Assembly (NCBI GenBank): GCA_034508935.3
Contig: CM067443.1
Coordinates: 9,671,565-9,735,564 of the forward strand
Direction of reading: 5' to 3'
Length of the DNA: 64,000 nt
Source: Berghia stephanieae
Lineage: Eukaryota > Mollusca > Gastropoda > Nudibranchia > Aeolidiidae
Made by a program: the position numbers and the translations under genes
Shown: piece after piece, positions 22,467 to 35,000 of the stretch
How the letters are laid out: each line of letters starts with the position of its first letter
Position numbering within the stretch: position 1 is the first letter of the stretch
Notes under the pieces: model-generated
What the model was told of the DNA's origin: nothing
Databases searched by the model: none
Seen by the model: the letters and a program-made list of their open reading frames with translations, nothing else

Positions 22467-23155
22467 ACATTCAAGCGAACCGATCAAACAACTCACAACT
22501 TGTATCTCTTGTCCTTTCATATTAAAATCGCGTGAGTTCAAACAACTACTAACTTGTATCTCTTGTCCTTTCATGTTATGTTATGTTAAAGAATCGTGTG
22601 AGTTCAAACAACTCACAACGTTTATCTCTTGTCCTTTCATATTATGTTATGTTAACTCACTCAATCCTAGAGATTTTTGCTTCTTTCCAAAATTGAAAAA
22701 AAAACGTGTATTAAAAATGAGCATGTGCATAGATATTCTTATTCTACTAAAAGCTAAAAACATTAGCTTTAATACTAAGCCTATAATTTGTCTAGAAAAC
22801 TGTAATAAATAGGCACGGGCTAAAAGTAACCCAGATAAACTACGAATATAGTCGGTTATAGGGTTGAGTGAGTTAAAGAATCACGTGAGTACATACAACT
22901 CACAACTTTTATCCCTTGTCCTCTCATGTTATGTTATGTTAAAGAATCGCGTGAGTTCAAACAACTCACAACTTTTATCTCTTGTCTTTTCATGTTATGT
23001 TATGTTAAAGAATCGGATGAGTTCAAACAACTCACAACGTTTATCGCTTGTCATTTCATGTTATGTTAAAGAGTCACGTGAGTCTAGACAACTCACAACG
23101 TTTATCTCTTGTCCTTTCACAGTATTTTAAAGAGTCACGTGAGTTCCGCCTTTCA
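22467..23155 (+). repeat. 66-bp minisatellite in two blocks
   Basis: The unit is about 66 bp: GAATCGCGTGAGTTCAAACA, then ACTCACAAC, TTTATCTCTTGTC and CATGTTATGTTATGTTAAA. About three units precede 22652 and four to five follow 22876. Copies differ at a few bases and in the number of TTATG steps. The separating 217 bp is a TTAA-type MITE. Identical strings in frames here come from the repeat and not from a protein. Confidence 0.85.
22656..22872. mobile_element. TTAA-targeted MITE, copy 1
   Basis: It begins CTCACTCAATCCTAGAG and ends with the inverse series GGTTGAGTGAG. TTAA stands on each side (22652-22655 and 22873-22876), part of the minisatellite unit ATGTTAAAGAATC, so the original unit is restored if the element is removed. 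TTAA duplication is typical of piggyBac and Kolobok elements. A second copy is at 57379-57606. Confidence 0.8.
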
Positions 23156-23320
23156 CGGTATTATGTCGGTATGAAACAGATGTTGAATGGTGAATCTGAA
23201 TTATACCAAAAAATGAAATTGTAGACTTTCCCAATTTAAGGATTTATATCCTTCTTTACAAACTACATTAAATTGATCAAAGCTTTACTTTACTGACAAC
23301 AAATCTGACAAAAAAAGGGA

Positions 23321-23547
23321 GCAGCGTGGCTTAGCGATACAGTCTTTGCTTCGTATCCGAAAGGCATCAAGTTCGATCACACGCCACTGCGCTGTGTGGC
23401 CTTGAGCAAGTCACCTCGTCCTAGATCAAATTGCGGCTCTGCACTGCGGCTGACGCCTGGTTTATTCCAGTCTTCCCTTGGAGAAGACCCTTGAGACAAA
23501 TTTCCCATATGGGATGGATAAAGGGAAATTTAATTTTTTTTTTTTTT
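23321..23547 (+). mobile_element. SINE family B, copy 2
   Basis: It begins GCAGCGTGGCTTAGCG and contains CAAGTTCGATCAC, GACGCCTGGTTTATTCCAG and GGGATGGATAAAGGGAAA, ending in a T run. It is the best-preserved copy of the family in this window. Confidence 0.8.
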
Positions 23548-23605
23548 CAAATTCTGTTTTTTTGCAGCTATGATAGGAGGACAGAAATAAGCTTATGTTT
23601 GTTTG

Positions 23606-23989
23606 CTTTTAAGGGTTTTACGGCGCTTGAGACACATTTAGGCCATTTCAGCGCCACTGAAATGGAAGATTATGTGATAGTGAAAGAAATTCTATAATTA
23701 CAAGTAAAAGTAACCAATAATAAAAAAGATAAAGAGCATTGGTTCAAGTAGGGAACAGATGTAGATTCCAAGAGCATACTATCGGTGTACTCAGTTTGAG
23801 ATCTCATCCAGACACCAGCACAGGATCCCACCAAGATAAATACACTCAAATGTTTACAGCATATATATATATCCAAAAAGAAAACATAACTAACAATACA
23901 TAGGCAAAAAAAATATCACCTCCCAAAATTAACAGCATACAGTTAGTTGACTGTTTCCCTCTCAGCCAAGGATGCCAACAAGGACAGAA
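23606..23989 (-). mobile_element. Retroposon family C, copy 1
   Basis: On the minus strand the 3' end reads GCGCCGTAAAACCCTTAAAA with an A-rich tail. The body has ATTCCAAGAGC-type and GTTTGAGATC segments shared with the copies at 23990, 24547, 25922, 62530 and 63066. All share the 3' end and vary at the 5' end, as in 5'-truncated LINEs or SINEs. Confidence 0.7.
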
Positions 23990-24546
23990 ATGTTTTGATT
24001 TTTTGTTTGTTTTTAAGGGTTTTACGGCGCTTGCAACACATTTAGGTTATATCAGCGCCAGTAAAAAGGAAGAAAATGGGATAGTAAAACGTTCTAGAAT
24101 TACAATTAAAGCATCCAAGAGAAAGCAAGACATAGGGGAACTGGTAACAAATGGGGATCAGATGTAGATTCCAAGAGCATATCACCAATGTACTTAGTTT
24201 GAGATCACATATACTATAAGTCTCATCCAGACACAAGAACAAAATCCAACAAAGAGGAAAACACTCAAATGCTTACATTATACATTAAAAAATAACAAAT
24301 AAACTAATACATAACAGAGAGATGATTTACAAGTGAAAAAAATATCATCTCCCAAAACAATAACTATGCATTTGACTGTTTCCCTCCCAGCCAGGACTCC
24401 GACCAGGGCCAGGAAAAAAAAAACTAAGTAATCTCATTCCAAGACAAAGACAGAAAGCATGTTGGAAAACAGATATAAGGGGATAGAAGACAGAGTGTGT
24501 ACCTCTCTGACCGCTATGGGAGGTCAGCATCCCCACCCAGAACAAG
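23990..24546 (-). mobile_element. Retroposon family C, copy 2
   Basis: Same 3' end as copy 1, longer at the 5' end, where it adds AAAGCATGTTGGAAAACAG and TATGGGAGGTCAG. It sits directly against copies 1 and 3 in the same orientation. Confidence 0.7.
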
Positions 24547-25445
24547 GACAGAAAAGACTCATGTTTTTGTTTTGTTTTTAAGGGTTTTACGGCGCTTGCA
24601 ACACATTAAGGCCATATCAGCGCCAGTAAAAAGGAAGAAAATGGGATAGTAAAAAGTTCTAGAATTACAATAAAGCATCCAAGAAAAGGGAAGACAAAGG
24701 GGAATTGGTTCAAATAAGAAACAGGTGTAGATTCCAAAAGCACTCTATCAAAGTACTTAGTTTGAGATCAATAAAAGTCTCATCCAGACACAACCACATG
24801 TCCCCGCTAAGAGGAACACACTCATATGTTTTACAAATCATATATAATATAAAGAAAGCATAATACAGTGCATAACAGAGAGATGATTTACAAGGAAAAA
24901 AATATCATCTCCCAAAACTAACTATACATTCGACTGTTTCCCTCTCGGCCAGGGCACCTGGCCAGGACCAGGACAAAACCAAGTAATCTCATTCCAAGAC
25001 AAAGACGGAAAGCATGTTGGAAAACAGATATAAGGGGATAGAAGACACACTATGTACCCCCCTGCCCACTATGGGAGGTCAGGAACCCCACCCAGAGAAA
25101 AGACTCAGAAAACAGGTATAGTAGGATAGATGGGAAAGCAAGTTACCTACCTGCCCCCCAGGGGAGACCCACCCAGACAAATAATCTTAAAATTTAAAAC
25201 ATACGAAAAAGGCAAAGTACGTGAAACTTATAGATGGTGTGCGCTTGGCTAAGAAACTCACAACATTGCCATCCAGAAGTATAACGGACCAACAATTCAT
25301 GTGTAACTTGTAACCTTGAACGTTCATAGTCTGGTTAATACAGTTTAGTGAGAATTAATCATAAACATGGATGGCAAAAATCAATAACAAAGACATGAGT
25401 GACGTCAACTTCGTTCTATCTATACACATAGGATAAGGAAATAAA
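24547..25445 (-). mobile_element. Retroposon family C, copy 3, longest of the run
   Basis: It matches copy 2 to about 25100, then extends to about 25400 with GCGCTTGGCTAAGAAACTC and GTCTGGTTAATACAGTTTAG. These also occur at 31030-31160, so this copy reaches further 5'. Confidence 0.65.
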
Positions 25446-25657
25446 TGACTGTACAAGGAAATGTTCGTATTATACTTTTTTATTACTGACATGAAAAAAA
25501 CAAACAAGCATGAAAAATATATTTTCTTACCAATACTATGTTCAGTTGAAACCTCCCAAAGCCATCCCCTCTCAAATTATAATACTGTAAAACTCGCTAA
25601 TCACAAGCATCCATTGTATTCAGCTATGGATATAACTTTGTTATGCTTCTAAATAAG

Positions 25658-26510
25658 GGCTATGTGGTTTTGTGGTATGACACTCACTTCTGGATTGGAA
25701 GATCCTAGGTTCGAGCGTCGCTCGGCGCATAGTTGAGTCCTTGGAAAAGGCTCTTTACTCACATTATGCTCTCATCGTACTCAGGTGTAAACTGAGTCGA
25801 GTACTTGGCCGTTAACAGCCTTGACCCTGTCAGATAAAAATAACAGCATTATCGCCTAAGAGGCGTCATGCCTCGTTCTACATGTTGCTGTTGGTCAGGG
25901 ACCCTTTGTAAGGCGCTTTGATGTTTTTTTTTTAATGTTTTTAAGGGTTTTACGGCACTTGCAACACATTTAGGTCATATCAGCGCCAGTAAAAAGGAAG
26001 AAAATAAGATAGTAAAAAGTTATAGAAATACAATTAAAGTGGCCAAGAAAAGAGAAGACAAAAGGGGAATTGGTTCAAATAGGAAACAGATGTAGATATC
26101 AAGAGCACACTATCAAAGCACTTAGTTTGAGATTACCTAAAAGTCTCATCCAGACAAAAGCACAGGTCCCCACTAAGAGGAATACACTCAAATGTTTTAC
26201 AAATCGTATATACTATAAAGAAAACATAATACAATGCATAACAGAGAGATGATTTACAAGGAAAAAAATATCATCTCCCAAAACAATAACTATGCATTTG
26301 ACTGTTTCCCTCCCAGTCAAGGTATCCGGCCAGGGCCAGGACAAAACCAAGTAATCTCATTCCAAGACAAAGACAGAAAGCATGTTGGAAAACAGATATA
26401 GGGGGATAGAAGACACAGTATGTACCTCCCTGCCCACTGTGGGAGGCAGGAACCCCACCCAGAAGGCGCTTTGAGCACGTTTAGTGGATATTGTTCTATA
26501 TAAAACCCAG
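25658..26510 (+). mobile_element. SINE family A, split by retroposon C
   Basis: The head GGCTATGTGGTTTTGTGG with a B-box-like GGTTCGAGCGTCGC is followed by GTCCTTGGAAAAGGCTC, GTTAACAGCC, GAGGCGTCATG and TTGTAAGGCGCTTTGA. A C-family retroposon (25922-26462) is inserted near the 3' end, and the rest (GCACGTTTAGTGGATATTG) resumes at 26475. Eight other copies of this family lie to the right, in ZDHHC16 and ELP2. Confidence 0.8.
25922..26462 (-). mobile_element. Retroposon family C, copy 4, with target duplication
   Basis: AAGGCGCTTTGA occurs exactly before (25910-25921) and after (26463-26474), a 12-bp duplication of SINE A sequence. The T-rich left edge is the A tail on the minus strand. This shows that family C moves by retroposition with 12-bp duplications and defines one complete insertion of 541 bp. 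Confidence 0.85.
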
Positions 26511-26569
26511 TGTTTTGGTGGATTTTGTTTTGTTTTTTCTTTGGTTTGTTTCTTTTTAATATACACAAG

Positions 26570-26957
26570 TTCCAGTATGGCGAGGTTTTACAATAGGGAA
26601 CAATAGTGTGATGTCAAATACTGATTGCAATCTCATTGGAAGTGTGAAGCCAGACTTCCGTAGGACAAGAAAATAGATGAACAGTCTTTTCAATTTTCGG
26701 CCCCCATTTTTGGAACTCTCTCCCGTCACACGTGAGATGCTCGGATTCGTTGACAACGTTCAAATGTCGCTTAAAGTTTTATCTTTTTACGTCATAATGT
26801 TGCAATATTATTTTCATATTTTGTTGTTGTTAAATTGAATTCGTATCACGTTTCCTTCACACTTGTCTCACTGTAATATATTTTGTTTTATATCACTGTA
26901 AAGCGCTTAGAGCCTGTGACAACGGGGTAAAGCGCTATATAAATGCCATTTATTATT
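26570..26957 (+). pseudogene. CR1/L2-type LINE, 3' end
   Basis: A decayed coding end (FRPPFLELSPVTREMLGF-type residues near 26695-26750) is followed by AAGCGCTTAGAGCC, AAAGCGCTATATAAATG and a TTATT tail. This is the typical layout of L2/CR1 3' ends. Confidence 0.65.
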
Positions 26958-27490
26958 ATTATCATTACAAGATACATAACTTGTGGAACTGATGTACTGC
27001 TTTCACAGTGATGACATCATATTTTCTAGCCTAAATAAATGCCGGTCGTCAATAAAGATAATCTATTCTCGCTCTTTTACGCGGGTTTCACTATGTAACC
27101 TAGTCATTCATGTAACCTTCTCCGAAGAACTGGTCACACACTTCTAAAGAGTTTGGAACCGGAAGAGAGAAGAGAGGAAGGCGTGTTGTCACGAATTCTG
27201 CTTCCTGTTGATACATATAACATTTATAGATAGTTTTTCAAGAATACTTACATGGTATTTTTTTCCTCCTTTTTTTTTTTTTGGTGTGTGAGGGGGGGGG
27301 GGGGGCAGGGGGGTATAAAGGAATTACCAATACTTATGGATCGTATTAGAGCCTAGGAGAAAAAAGATGCGACATTCCAAAGCTAATTATTGCCCAAGAA
27401 CACGAAGAAAGTTCAATGTTCTAAATTTCCCCAAGAGATTCCTGGAGCACTATGTGCACCTATTCATGAGTCCGCGACAACCTAAATAAT
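26958..27490. other. No gene; T-run and 14-G run
   Basis: A T tract at 27268-27282 and a G tract at 27292-27305 are the only structure seen. Confidence 0.5.
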
Positions 27491-27656
27491 TATGGTCTTC
27501 ATCCAGGACAAAACCAACAAATTTCATACGGGTACCGGTACAAGGACAGAAAGCAACATGGAGGTATGAAAAACAGATTCGGTGTAATGGAAGTAAACAG
27601 CAATGGTGACCTCACAGCCCACCATGAGAGGTCAAAAGAACCCCCCCCCCCCCACC

Positions 27657-27682
<26 letters not shown>
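27490..27682 (-). repeat. Family C fragment, 13-C run and (CA)n
   Basis: TCATCCAGGACAAAACCAA, AAGGACAGAAAGCAACATGG and ACCATGAGAGGTCA match the 5' part of retroposon C. A C run (27641-27653) and a CA microsatellite follow. Confidence 0.5.
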
Positions 27683-27687
<5 letters not shown>

Positions 27688-27873
27688 GCTTTAACATAAA
27701 CTGTAGAGATAAAACGACAAAATGTATCCGTACTGTATTGGAATAAAGAGAAAAGCAGCTTGAGCACTATGATGAAACATCATATATCACACGTCCAAAA
27801 AGTAACCCAAAGATACCTTACTAGAGAGGCAAATACCAGCATAATCAACGTAGAAGGAGAGACAAAGACAGAG

Positions 27874-27876
<3 letters not shown>

Positions 27877-27939
<63 letters not shown>

Positions 27940-28164
27940 GAGAGAGATACTGTATAATATTAATTTAGTTGATCATCACGCTCATGGTAAATTAAGATCA
28001 TTTCTATATAGTTATTAATAAAATAAGGACACTCACATTATATTAATATTATGTCAGGACGATCGTTTCAATGTTGGTAGCATCTCCTCGACTGACGATA
28101 AATTGATTATCGAGCACTCAAGTATCTACAAGTACCAACCAACAGTCATATATACAGAGAGAGG

Positions 28165-28236
<72 letters not shown>

Positions 28237-28305
28237 GAAGCAATCTGTAGAAGTGATCATAATATACTTGAAATATCTTTAAATTATATATATATTATAC
28301 TTAAA

Positions 28306-28361
<56 letters not shown>
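27877..28361. repeat. (GA)n and (TA)n microsatellites
   Basis: GA repeats at 27877-27945 and 28155-28231, TA repeats at 28312-28361. The sequence between them is unremarkable. Confidence 0.95.
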
Positions 28362-28362
<1 letters not shown>

Positions 28363-28769
28363 TCAAAACGTTAGTATAATAACATGAACATCTATAAAAC
28401 ATATTAAATTTCCTAGCACTATCATAACAGGGATAGAAATATGGATATATCGGCATACCTTTCTTTAAATTGTCATTGGCAGCAGATTACAAAACAGGTA
28501 GAACATGCATTGCTTATATGACAGGCACCGATAGAGTGTTCCTAAGATACCATGCATGTTTCATCATATTTTATTCCATGTTTTGATAAAGGAAAAATCC
28601 TAGATTTGGTATGTTTTGAAAATCGCAAATTCAAAAATATCTCATTCTCATACAAAGAAGGCCGCCACGTGTGTGCTTGACATCCCCGTGTGCAATTTAT
28701 GAAAGAGTTGAGCAACACATTTGAAGAAAAATGCAGCATAAACAAAATTAATAAATACTATTATTATTA
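28362..28769. other. No feature recognised
   Basis: AT-rich unique sequence with chance frames only. Confidence 0.5.
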
Positions 28770-29010
28770 TATGTGACCCTTCGTCTCGAAACGGTATTAA
28801 GTCGGGATGAATTGGACCCCGAAAAGTGACTTTAGAATTAAATTGATAGTAAATACCAATTTTTGAGCTTTTGCATTGTGAGAAATTGTCTTCATTCTCT
28901 TACATAGCAAATCCAAACAAACCCCAAGTTTCATGTTTTTGTCAATAAATTCAATGTTTTGCACCCGAGTCATCCCGACATAATATCGTTTAGGGACGGT
29001 GGGTCACATA
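28770..29010. mobile_element. MITE with about 40-bp TIRs
   Basis: The left end TATGTGACCCTTCGTCTCG continues through ACGGTATTAAGTCGGGATGA. The right end TCATCCCGACATAATATCGT runs to GGTGGGTCACATA, its inverted, slightly diverged partner. 241 bp, no coding. A TA or TAT duplication is possible, but the AT-rich flanks make it unclear. Confidence 0.75.
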
Positions 29011-29899
29011 TTTGTAAAGAAAATTCTTATTCATGATATATGCTTCATAAAGCTTTTGTTCCATTTCATGTTAAAAATTGGAGATCAACACCTTTTATAA
29101 CAGTTATAAAATATTTGCCCCAGCTTATAATTGCCAAATCAAATAACACAGCAGTCAAGAGAGGTAATGTGAGCCCCAAAAAAAGAGCACCACGCTACAT
29201 CCATGACCAAGTTGAACTTCATGAATATCAACACAGAGTAACATTTCTGCATCATTCTATTGGCCGCAATCAATGTGTAGCAATTTAACCTCCTAATTAT
29301 ACCCAAAAAATGAAGGTTTTGAAACATGAATAAATTAATGGTGCAGGGCTGGAATAGGTCGTCCAAGCTGAAAGGTCAGAGTTCAAATCAGAAAAGTTAT
29401 ACTTGGATCTCAAAAGTTGGAAAAGGCTCTGACCCAGATTATCAGTACATCTAACAATTAACATAAGGTACCCGTTACAACAAATAAACACTTTTGTAAA
29501 AACCTTCACAATGTCAGACAGAAATTATTTCCATGCATCACATCAATGATGATAAAAAAAATAAATATATATACATATAAATATAACAGAAAGTGAGAGG
29601 TTGGCATTTCCAAATCATAGAACACACAATCTCTCATGGCCAGATAGTTATCTCATTTACAGATCGAAGAAAACTGCAGTCACGTTTCTACTGTAATACT
29701 GATCATAAGTCAAACCCGATTTGTAAAGCCTTGAAAAGGGCTTTATTTTATGCGCATATTTTTCCACATCCATTCTGAAAAGGATGTAAAGCTAGGAGAC
29801 CTCATTGTCATAAACAGCATTTCCTGAATGAAAAATATTCTTGAGGCATCATTTTAAAAAAGCTTTAATTGTTGACGTAAATTTTAATTATCTCGTTTC
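29011..29899. other. No feature recognised
   Basis: The frame at 29040-29288 has no recognised relatives and no splice context. Otherwise AT-rich. Confidence 0.45.
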
Positions 29900-31250
29900 G
29901 TTTTTATTGCTTTTAATGGTTTGAAGGTACTTGCAACACATCTAAGTCATTTAAGTACCAGTAAAAAGGAAGAAAATTCAAGTTTTACAATTAAAATGAT
30001 ATGAGTATGAGAAAATGTAAGACAAAGGGGAATGGTTCAAACAGGGAACAGAAGTAGATTGCAAAAGCACACTATCAGTGTCTTAGTTTAAGATCAACTA
30101 AAAGTAAAAGTCTCATCCAGACACAAGCAAAGGACCCCTCTATGAAAAACACACTCAAATGTTTACAAATCGTGATATTGATATTCAAAGGAGAAAACAA
30201 TATAACAGTATTTAACATAGAGATGATTTACAAAGTGAGAGTCACAAACATACAGTTTCAGTCATTCTCAAAGAAGTCAAATGATCATTTCTGACTGGAA
30301 TGGTCTTCATTAATTACATAACAATAAATTAAATAAATTAATACAATTATATAATATGTAAATTTCATGGTTTGTTGTTTTATCTGCTTTTAGGAGTTAA
30401 ACAGTCATTCTGATATGTGTAGATATATAAATAAGCACATTTCCACGGAATGATCTTCACAATTTTTAATTTATTCCCAAAGCAGCCCATATTATGGAAT
30501 CATACTGCCATATCATACAGTACAAGTCACCTGTTAGGCATCCTTTTTGTTCTAACAGTCTAACAATATCCATCACTGCCTTTATACGGGCACTCATTCA
30601 CACCTGAGTGGAGTGAGGTAATGTGTGTTACGATGTACGGACCAAAATTTTCCATCATGGTCACTGTCACCCATCCGGCCACTGATCATGTATAACATCG
30701 CATGATTTTTGTGACAAGATGAGACAAACACCCGTAAGCCACCGGGCCATACGATGATGTCATCGTCAGAACAAAAGGAACATATCAGTATAGAGAATTA
30801 TGGACCTAAGAGTTGATTCCCTTTGCAATGTCTTATAGCATCTTCTATTAGACAACATTTGGACACAGGCACAGGATCATGAGCAAAAGGACTGTATTCA
30901 ACTTAATACAACGTATAAAGAGCATAGGTCTCATTTCAGGATTTTTAAAAGGAGGCATAACGCGCATTTCATCATAAATATAGTGGAGCAAAAATACCTT
31001 CATTAATGACAATACTGGTAAAGTATAGATAGTATGCGCTTGGCTAAGAAGTTCATAACATTGCCATCCGGAAGTATAACGAACCAACACACAAAACTAT
31101 GTGTAACCTTAAACGTTTAGAGTCTGGTTGATACAGTTTAGTGAGAATCACTCACAAACGCGGATGGCAAAAAACAATAACAATGACCCGAGAGATGTCA
31201 TCTTTGATCTATCTATAGAATAATCAACATACAAATCATACCATTAACAT
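29900..31250 (-). mobile_element. Retroposon family C, old and interrupted copy
   Basis: 29900-30240 matches the 3' half of family C with more divergence (AGTACCAGTAAAAAGGAAG, GTCTCATCCAGACACAAGC). 31020-31200 matches the 5' extension of copy 3 (GCGCTTGGCTAAGAAGTTC, AGTCTGGTTGATACAGTTTA). The 780 bp between them is not recognised and may be an insertion or the family's undescribed internal part. Confidence 0.5.
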
Positions 31251-32063
31251 TAATAAAGAACCAATAAACATGGATAAGTCCCTTGCAACCAGATGGTTTT
31301 CAATGATTTTTTAAATTGTATTGATACTACTGAAGGCCTGGAACACAAAATAGCAGTGGACTTGAAATAGCGAAAATCCGCTATATAGAGGAAATTTGAG
31401 ACCCATAAAATATCTAAAAATAACAACATACGTATAAGATAAGGAAAACGGTTTTGATCTTAAAGAAAAGAATCTTCACGTTCATTCAGAGCAGGACACC
31501 AATCAGGCCCTGAGTGAAACCAAGTAGATTCATATATAAAATATAAAAGATATTTCAAAAGTTAAATAATTCATTCAAATCCAAGGACAGATAGCAAGGT
31601 GGAAGGGAACATCATTGATATATGATAGATAAGGTAGCAAAAGGCATGGGTACTAGAACCAAGATACCAAAAACAGTACCAGAAATTTGTGACCACTCAA
31701 AAAAGTCTGCATACAAATTAAAATTTTTAAATACAATAATCAATATAAATGAAGCAACACTAAAGGGATAGGCATCTTTTTGTAAAAAGAAAAACTGGCG
31801 AGGCATCATTCTGGCTTGAGAAAACAAAAGCCGCCGATCTAGTACCATGCAGACTGCAACCTCTATCATTTTAGTCACTTGAATTGCTTAGATAACACAT
31901 CGCATTTTTCAAATAACACAATTAGACTGAATTTTATGATGTAGATCAAGCTTTCAATTTTCTCATACACTTTTCGTTATTGCAGTAAAAAAAAAAAAAA
32001 CAATTTGGCAGGATTTTGTTCTTTCTTCTAGCTATCATAAAATCAGTCTAATTTTGCCTTTAG
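31251..32063. other. Downstream of ZDHHC16, no gene
   Basis: Probably holds the ZDHHC16 3' untranslated region on the minus strand. A small C-family patch lies near 31490-31605 (AAGGACAGATAGCAAGGTGG). I found no convincing polyadenylation signal. Confidence 0.45.
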
Positions 32064-35000
32064 TCATAACAGCTCCAAATAACTCCTCTTTTCCAAAGAG
32101 AAGGTGGCAGTTTTCCATGTGATGCCATCACCATCGGGGTCATGGCAGGATGGTAGAAGAATGTGACGGAAAAAGGACCTGGCAAATAAAAGAGACGAAA
32201 AAAGGTTAGGTTTGTTTTTGTTTTGAATGATTTTATGGTGCTTGAAACACATTAAAATTTTTCCTTTTATTATTATCATTATTACAATTGTTATCATTAT
32301 TATTATTATTATTATTGTGCAAAGCACTGGGCCAGTATCATACAAAGTAAAAACTTGTGATGGGTTAGTCATCCGTAGGCATGCAGATCAGATAAGGGTA
32401 ACATGGGCAGAAACCAACCACAGGTCTGGTCTAGTTACACCACCTGTTCAGGCTAGTCCAGAACCTCAGGTTCCTGTTATAATTGAACTCAATGAACCAG
32501 AAACAATGGTTCCAATTCCAAGAAACTTAGAAACAGAAGCTGGTGCTGCAACTGGTTACTCACCATCACTTGAATTGAGGACTGAGACTGGTAGTCAGAG
32601 TACGATTATGAAGTCATATTTTTAATTCAGAAAAGTGAGTGGAGCAGGCACTTATGTTGGTAACAACAAGATATGAAGTGAGTAGAAAAGTGCCAGAAGA
32701 CAATAGAGAATAAAAAAATTTTTCGCGGCGGTGGTGGGGTTTGAACCTGCGACCTTATTGGTACGACAACTCCGCCTGGCAGGTGAGAGCGTGGCTCTAC
32801 CGTGTGAGCTATCCACGAACACAAAAATATTCGTTTCAAACCCAAAGTCATTTCTAGATCCCTCTCTCACCCACTTCTTGAGATCGCCGATTCGTTCACC
32901 ACCATCGCGAAATGATTTTGACCAGCAGTTAAGCTTAATAGCCAATATTCTCATCACAAACATATAACATAGAAACGATTGAGACATTGAGTATGATCCG
33001 GTGTATGGGGTGAATTTTTAATTCAGAAAAGTGAGTGGAGCAGGCACTTATGTTGGTAACAACAAGATATGAAGTGAGTAGAAAAGTGCCAGAAGACAAT
33101 AGAGAATAAAAAATTTTTTCGCGGCGGTGGTGGGGTTTGAACCTGCGACCTTATTGGTACGACAACTCCGCCTGGCAGGTGAGAGCGTGGCTCTACCGTG
33201 TGAGCTATCCACGAACACAAAAATATTCGTTTCAAACCCAAAGTCATTTCTAGATCCCTCTCTCACCCACTTCTTGAGATCGCCGATTCGTTCGTACACC
33301 ACCATCGCGAAATGATTTTGACCAGCAGTTAAGCTTAATAGCCAATATTCTCATCACAAACATATAACATAGAAACGATTGAGACATTGAGTATGCTCCG
33401 GTGTATGGGGTGAATTTTTAATTCAGAAAAGTGAGTGGAGCAGGCACTTATGTTGGTAACAACAAGATATGAAGTGAGTAGCTCACACGGTAGAGCCACG
33501 CTCTCACCTGCCAGGCGGAGTTGTCATACCAATAAGGTCGCAGGTTCAAACCCCACCACCGCCGCGAAAAAATTTTTTATTCTCTATTGTCTTCTGGCAC
33601 TTTTCTACTCACTTCATATCTTGTTGTTACCAACATAAGTGCCTGCTCCACTCACTTTTCTGAATTAAAAATTCACCCCATACACCGGAGCATACTCAAT
33701 GTCTCAATCGTTTCTATGTTATATGTTTGTGATGAGAATATTGGCTATTAAGCTTAACTGCTGGTCAAAATCATTTCACGATGGTGGTGAACGAATCGGC
33801 GATCTCAAGAAGTGGGTGAGAGAGGGATCTAGAAATGACTTTGGGTTTGAAACGAATATTTTTGTGTTCGTGGATAGCTCACACGGTAGAGCCACGCTCT
33901 CACCTGCCAGGCGGAGTTGTCGTACCAATAAGGTCGCAGGTTCAAACCCCACCACCGCCGCGAAAAAATTTTTTATTCTCTATTGTCTTCTGGCACTTTT
34001 CTACTCACTTCATATCTTGTTGTTACCAACATAAGTGCCTGCTCCACTCACTTTTCTGAATTAAAATTCACCCCATACACCGGAGCATACTCAATGTCTC
34101 AATCGTTTCTATGTTATATGTTTGTGATGAGAATATTGGCTATTAAGCTTAACTGCTGGTCAAAATCATTTCGCGATGGTGGTGAACGAATCGGCGATCT
34201 CAAGAAGTGGGTGAGAGAGGGATCTAGAAATGACTTTGGGTTTGAAACGAATATTTTTGTGTTCGTGGATAGCTCACACGGTAGAGCCACGCTCTCACCT
34301 GCCAGGCGGAGTTGTCGTACCAATAAGGTCGCAGGTTCAAACCCCACCACCGCCGCGAAAAAATTTTTTATTCTCTATTGTCTTCTGGCACTTTTCTACT
34401 CACTTCATATCTTGTTGTTACCAACATAAGTGCCTGCTCCACTCACTTTTCTGAATTAAAAATTCACCCCATACACCGGAGCATACTCAATGTCTCAATC
34501 GTTTCTATGTTATATGTTTGTGATGAGAATATTGGCTATTAAGCTTAACTGCTGGTCAAAATCATTTCGCGATGGTGGTGAACGAATCGGCGATCTCAAG
34601 AAGTGGGTGAGAGAGGGATCTAGAAATGACTTTGGGTTTGAAACGAATATTTTTGTGTTCGTGGATAGCTCACACGGTAGAGCCACGCTCTCACCTGCCA
34701 GGCGGAGTTGTCGTACCAATAAGGTCGCAGGTTCAAACCCCACCACCGCCGCGAAAAAATTTTTTATTCTCTATTGTCTTCTGGCACTTTTCTACTCACT
34801 TCATATCTTGTTGTTACCAACATAAGTGCCTGCTCCACTCACTTTTCTGAATTAAAAATTTACCCCATACACCGGAGCATACTCAATGTCTCAATCGTTT
34901 CTATGTTATATGTTTGTGATGAGAATATTGGCTATTAAGCTTAACTGCTGGTCAAAATCATTTCGCGATGGTGGTGAACGAATCGGCGATCTCAAGAAGT

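Noticed and set aside
22467-23155. CRISPR-like array
   Set aside because: The whole 66-bp unit repeats, with no unique spacers, and the host is an animal. It is a minisatellite.
29040-29288. 82-residue open frame
   Set aside because: No recognised relatives; the overlapping minus-strand frame is equally long, as expected by chance.
33490-33570. Cluster of real tRNA genes in the 396-bp array
   Set aside because: The D-arm pair and B box are good, but the T stem and anticodon arm do not fold and the head is too long (about 88 nt). Kept as tRNA-derived.
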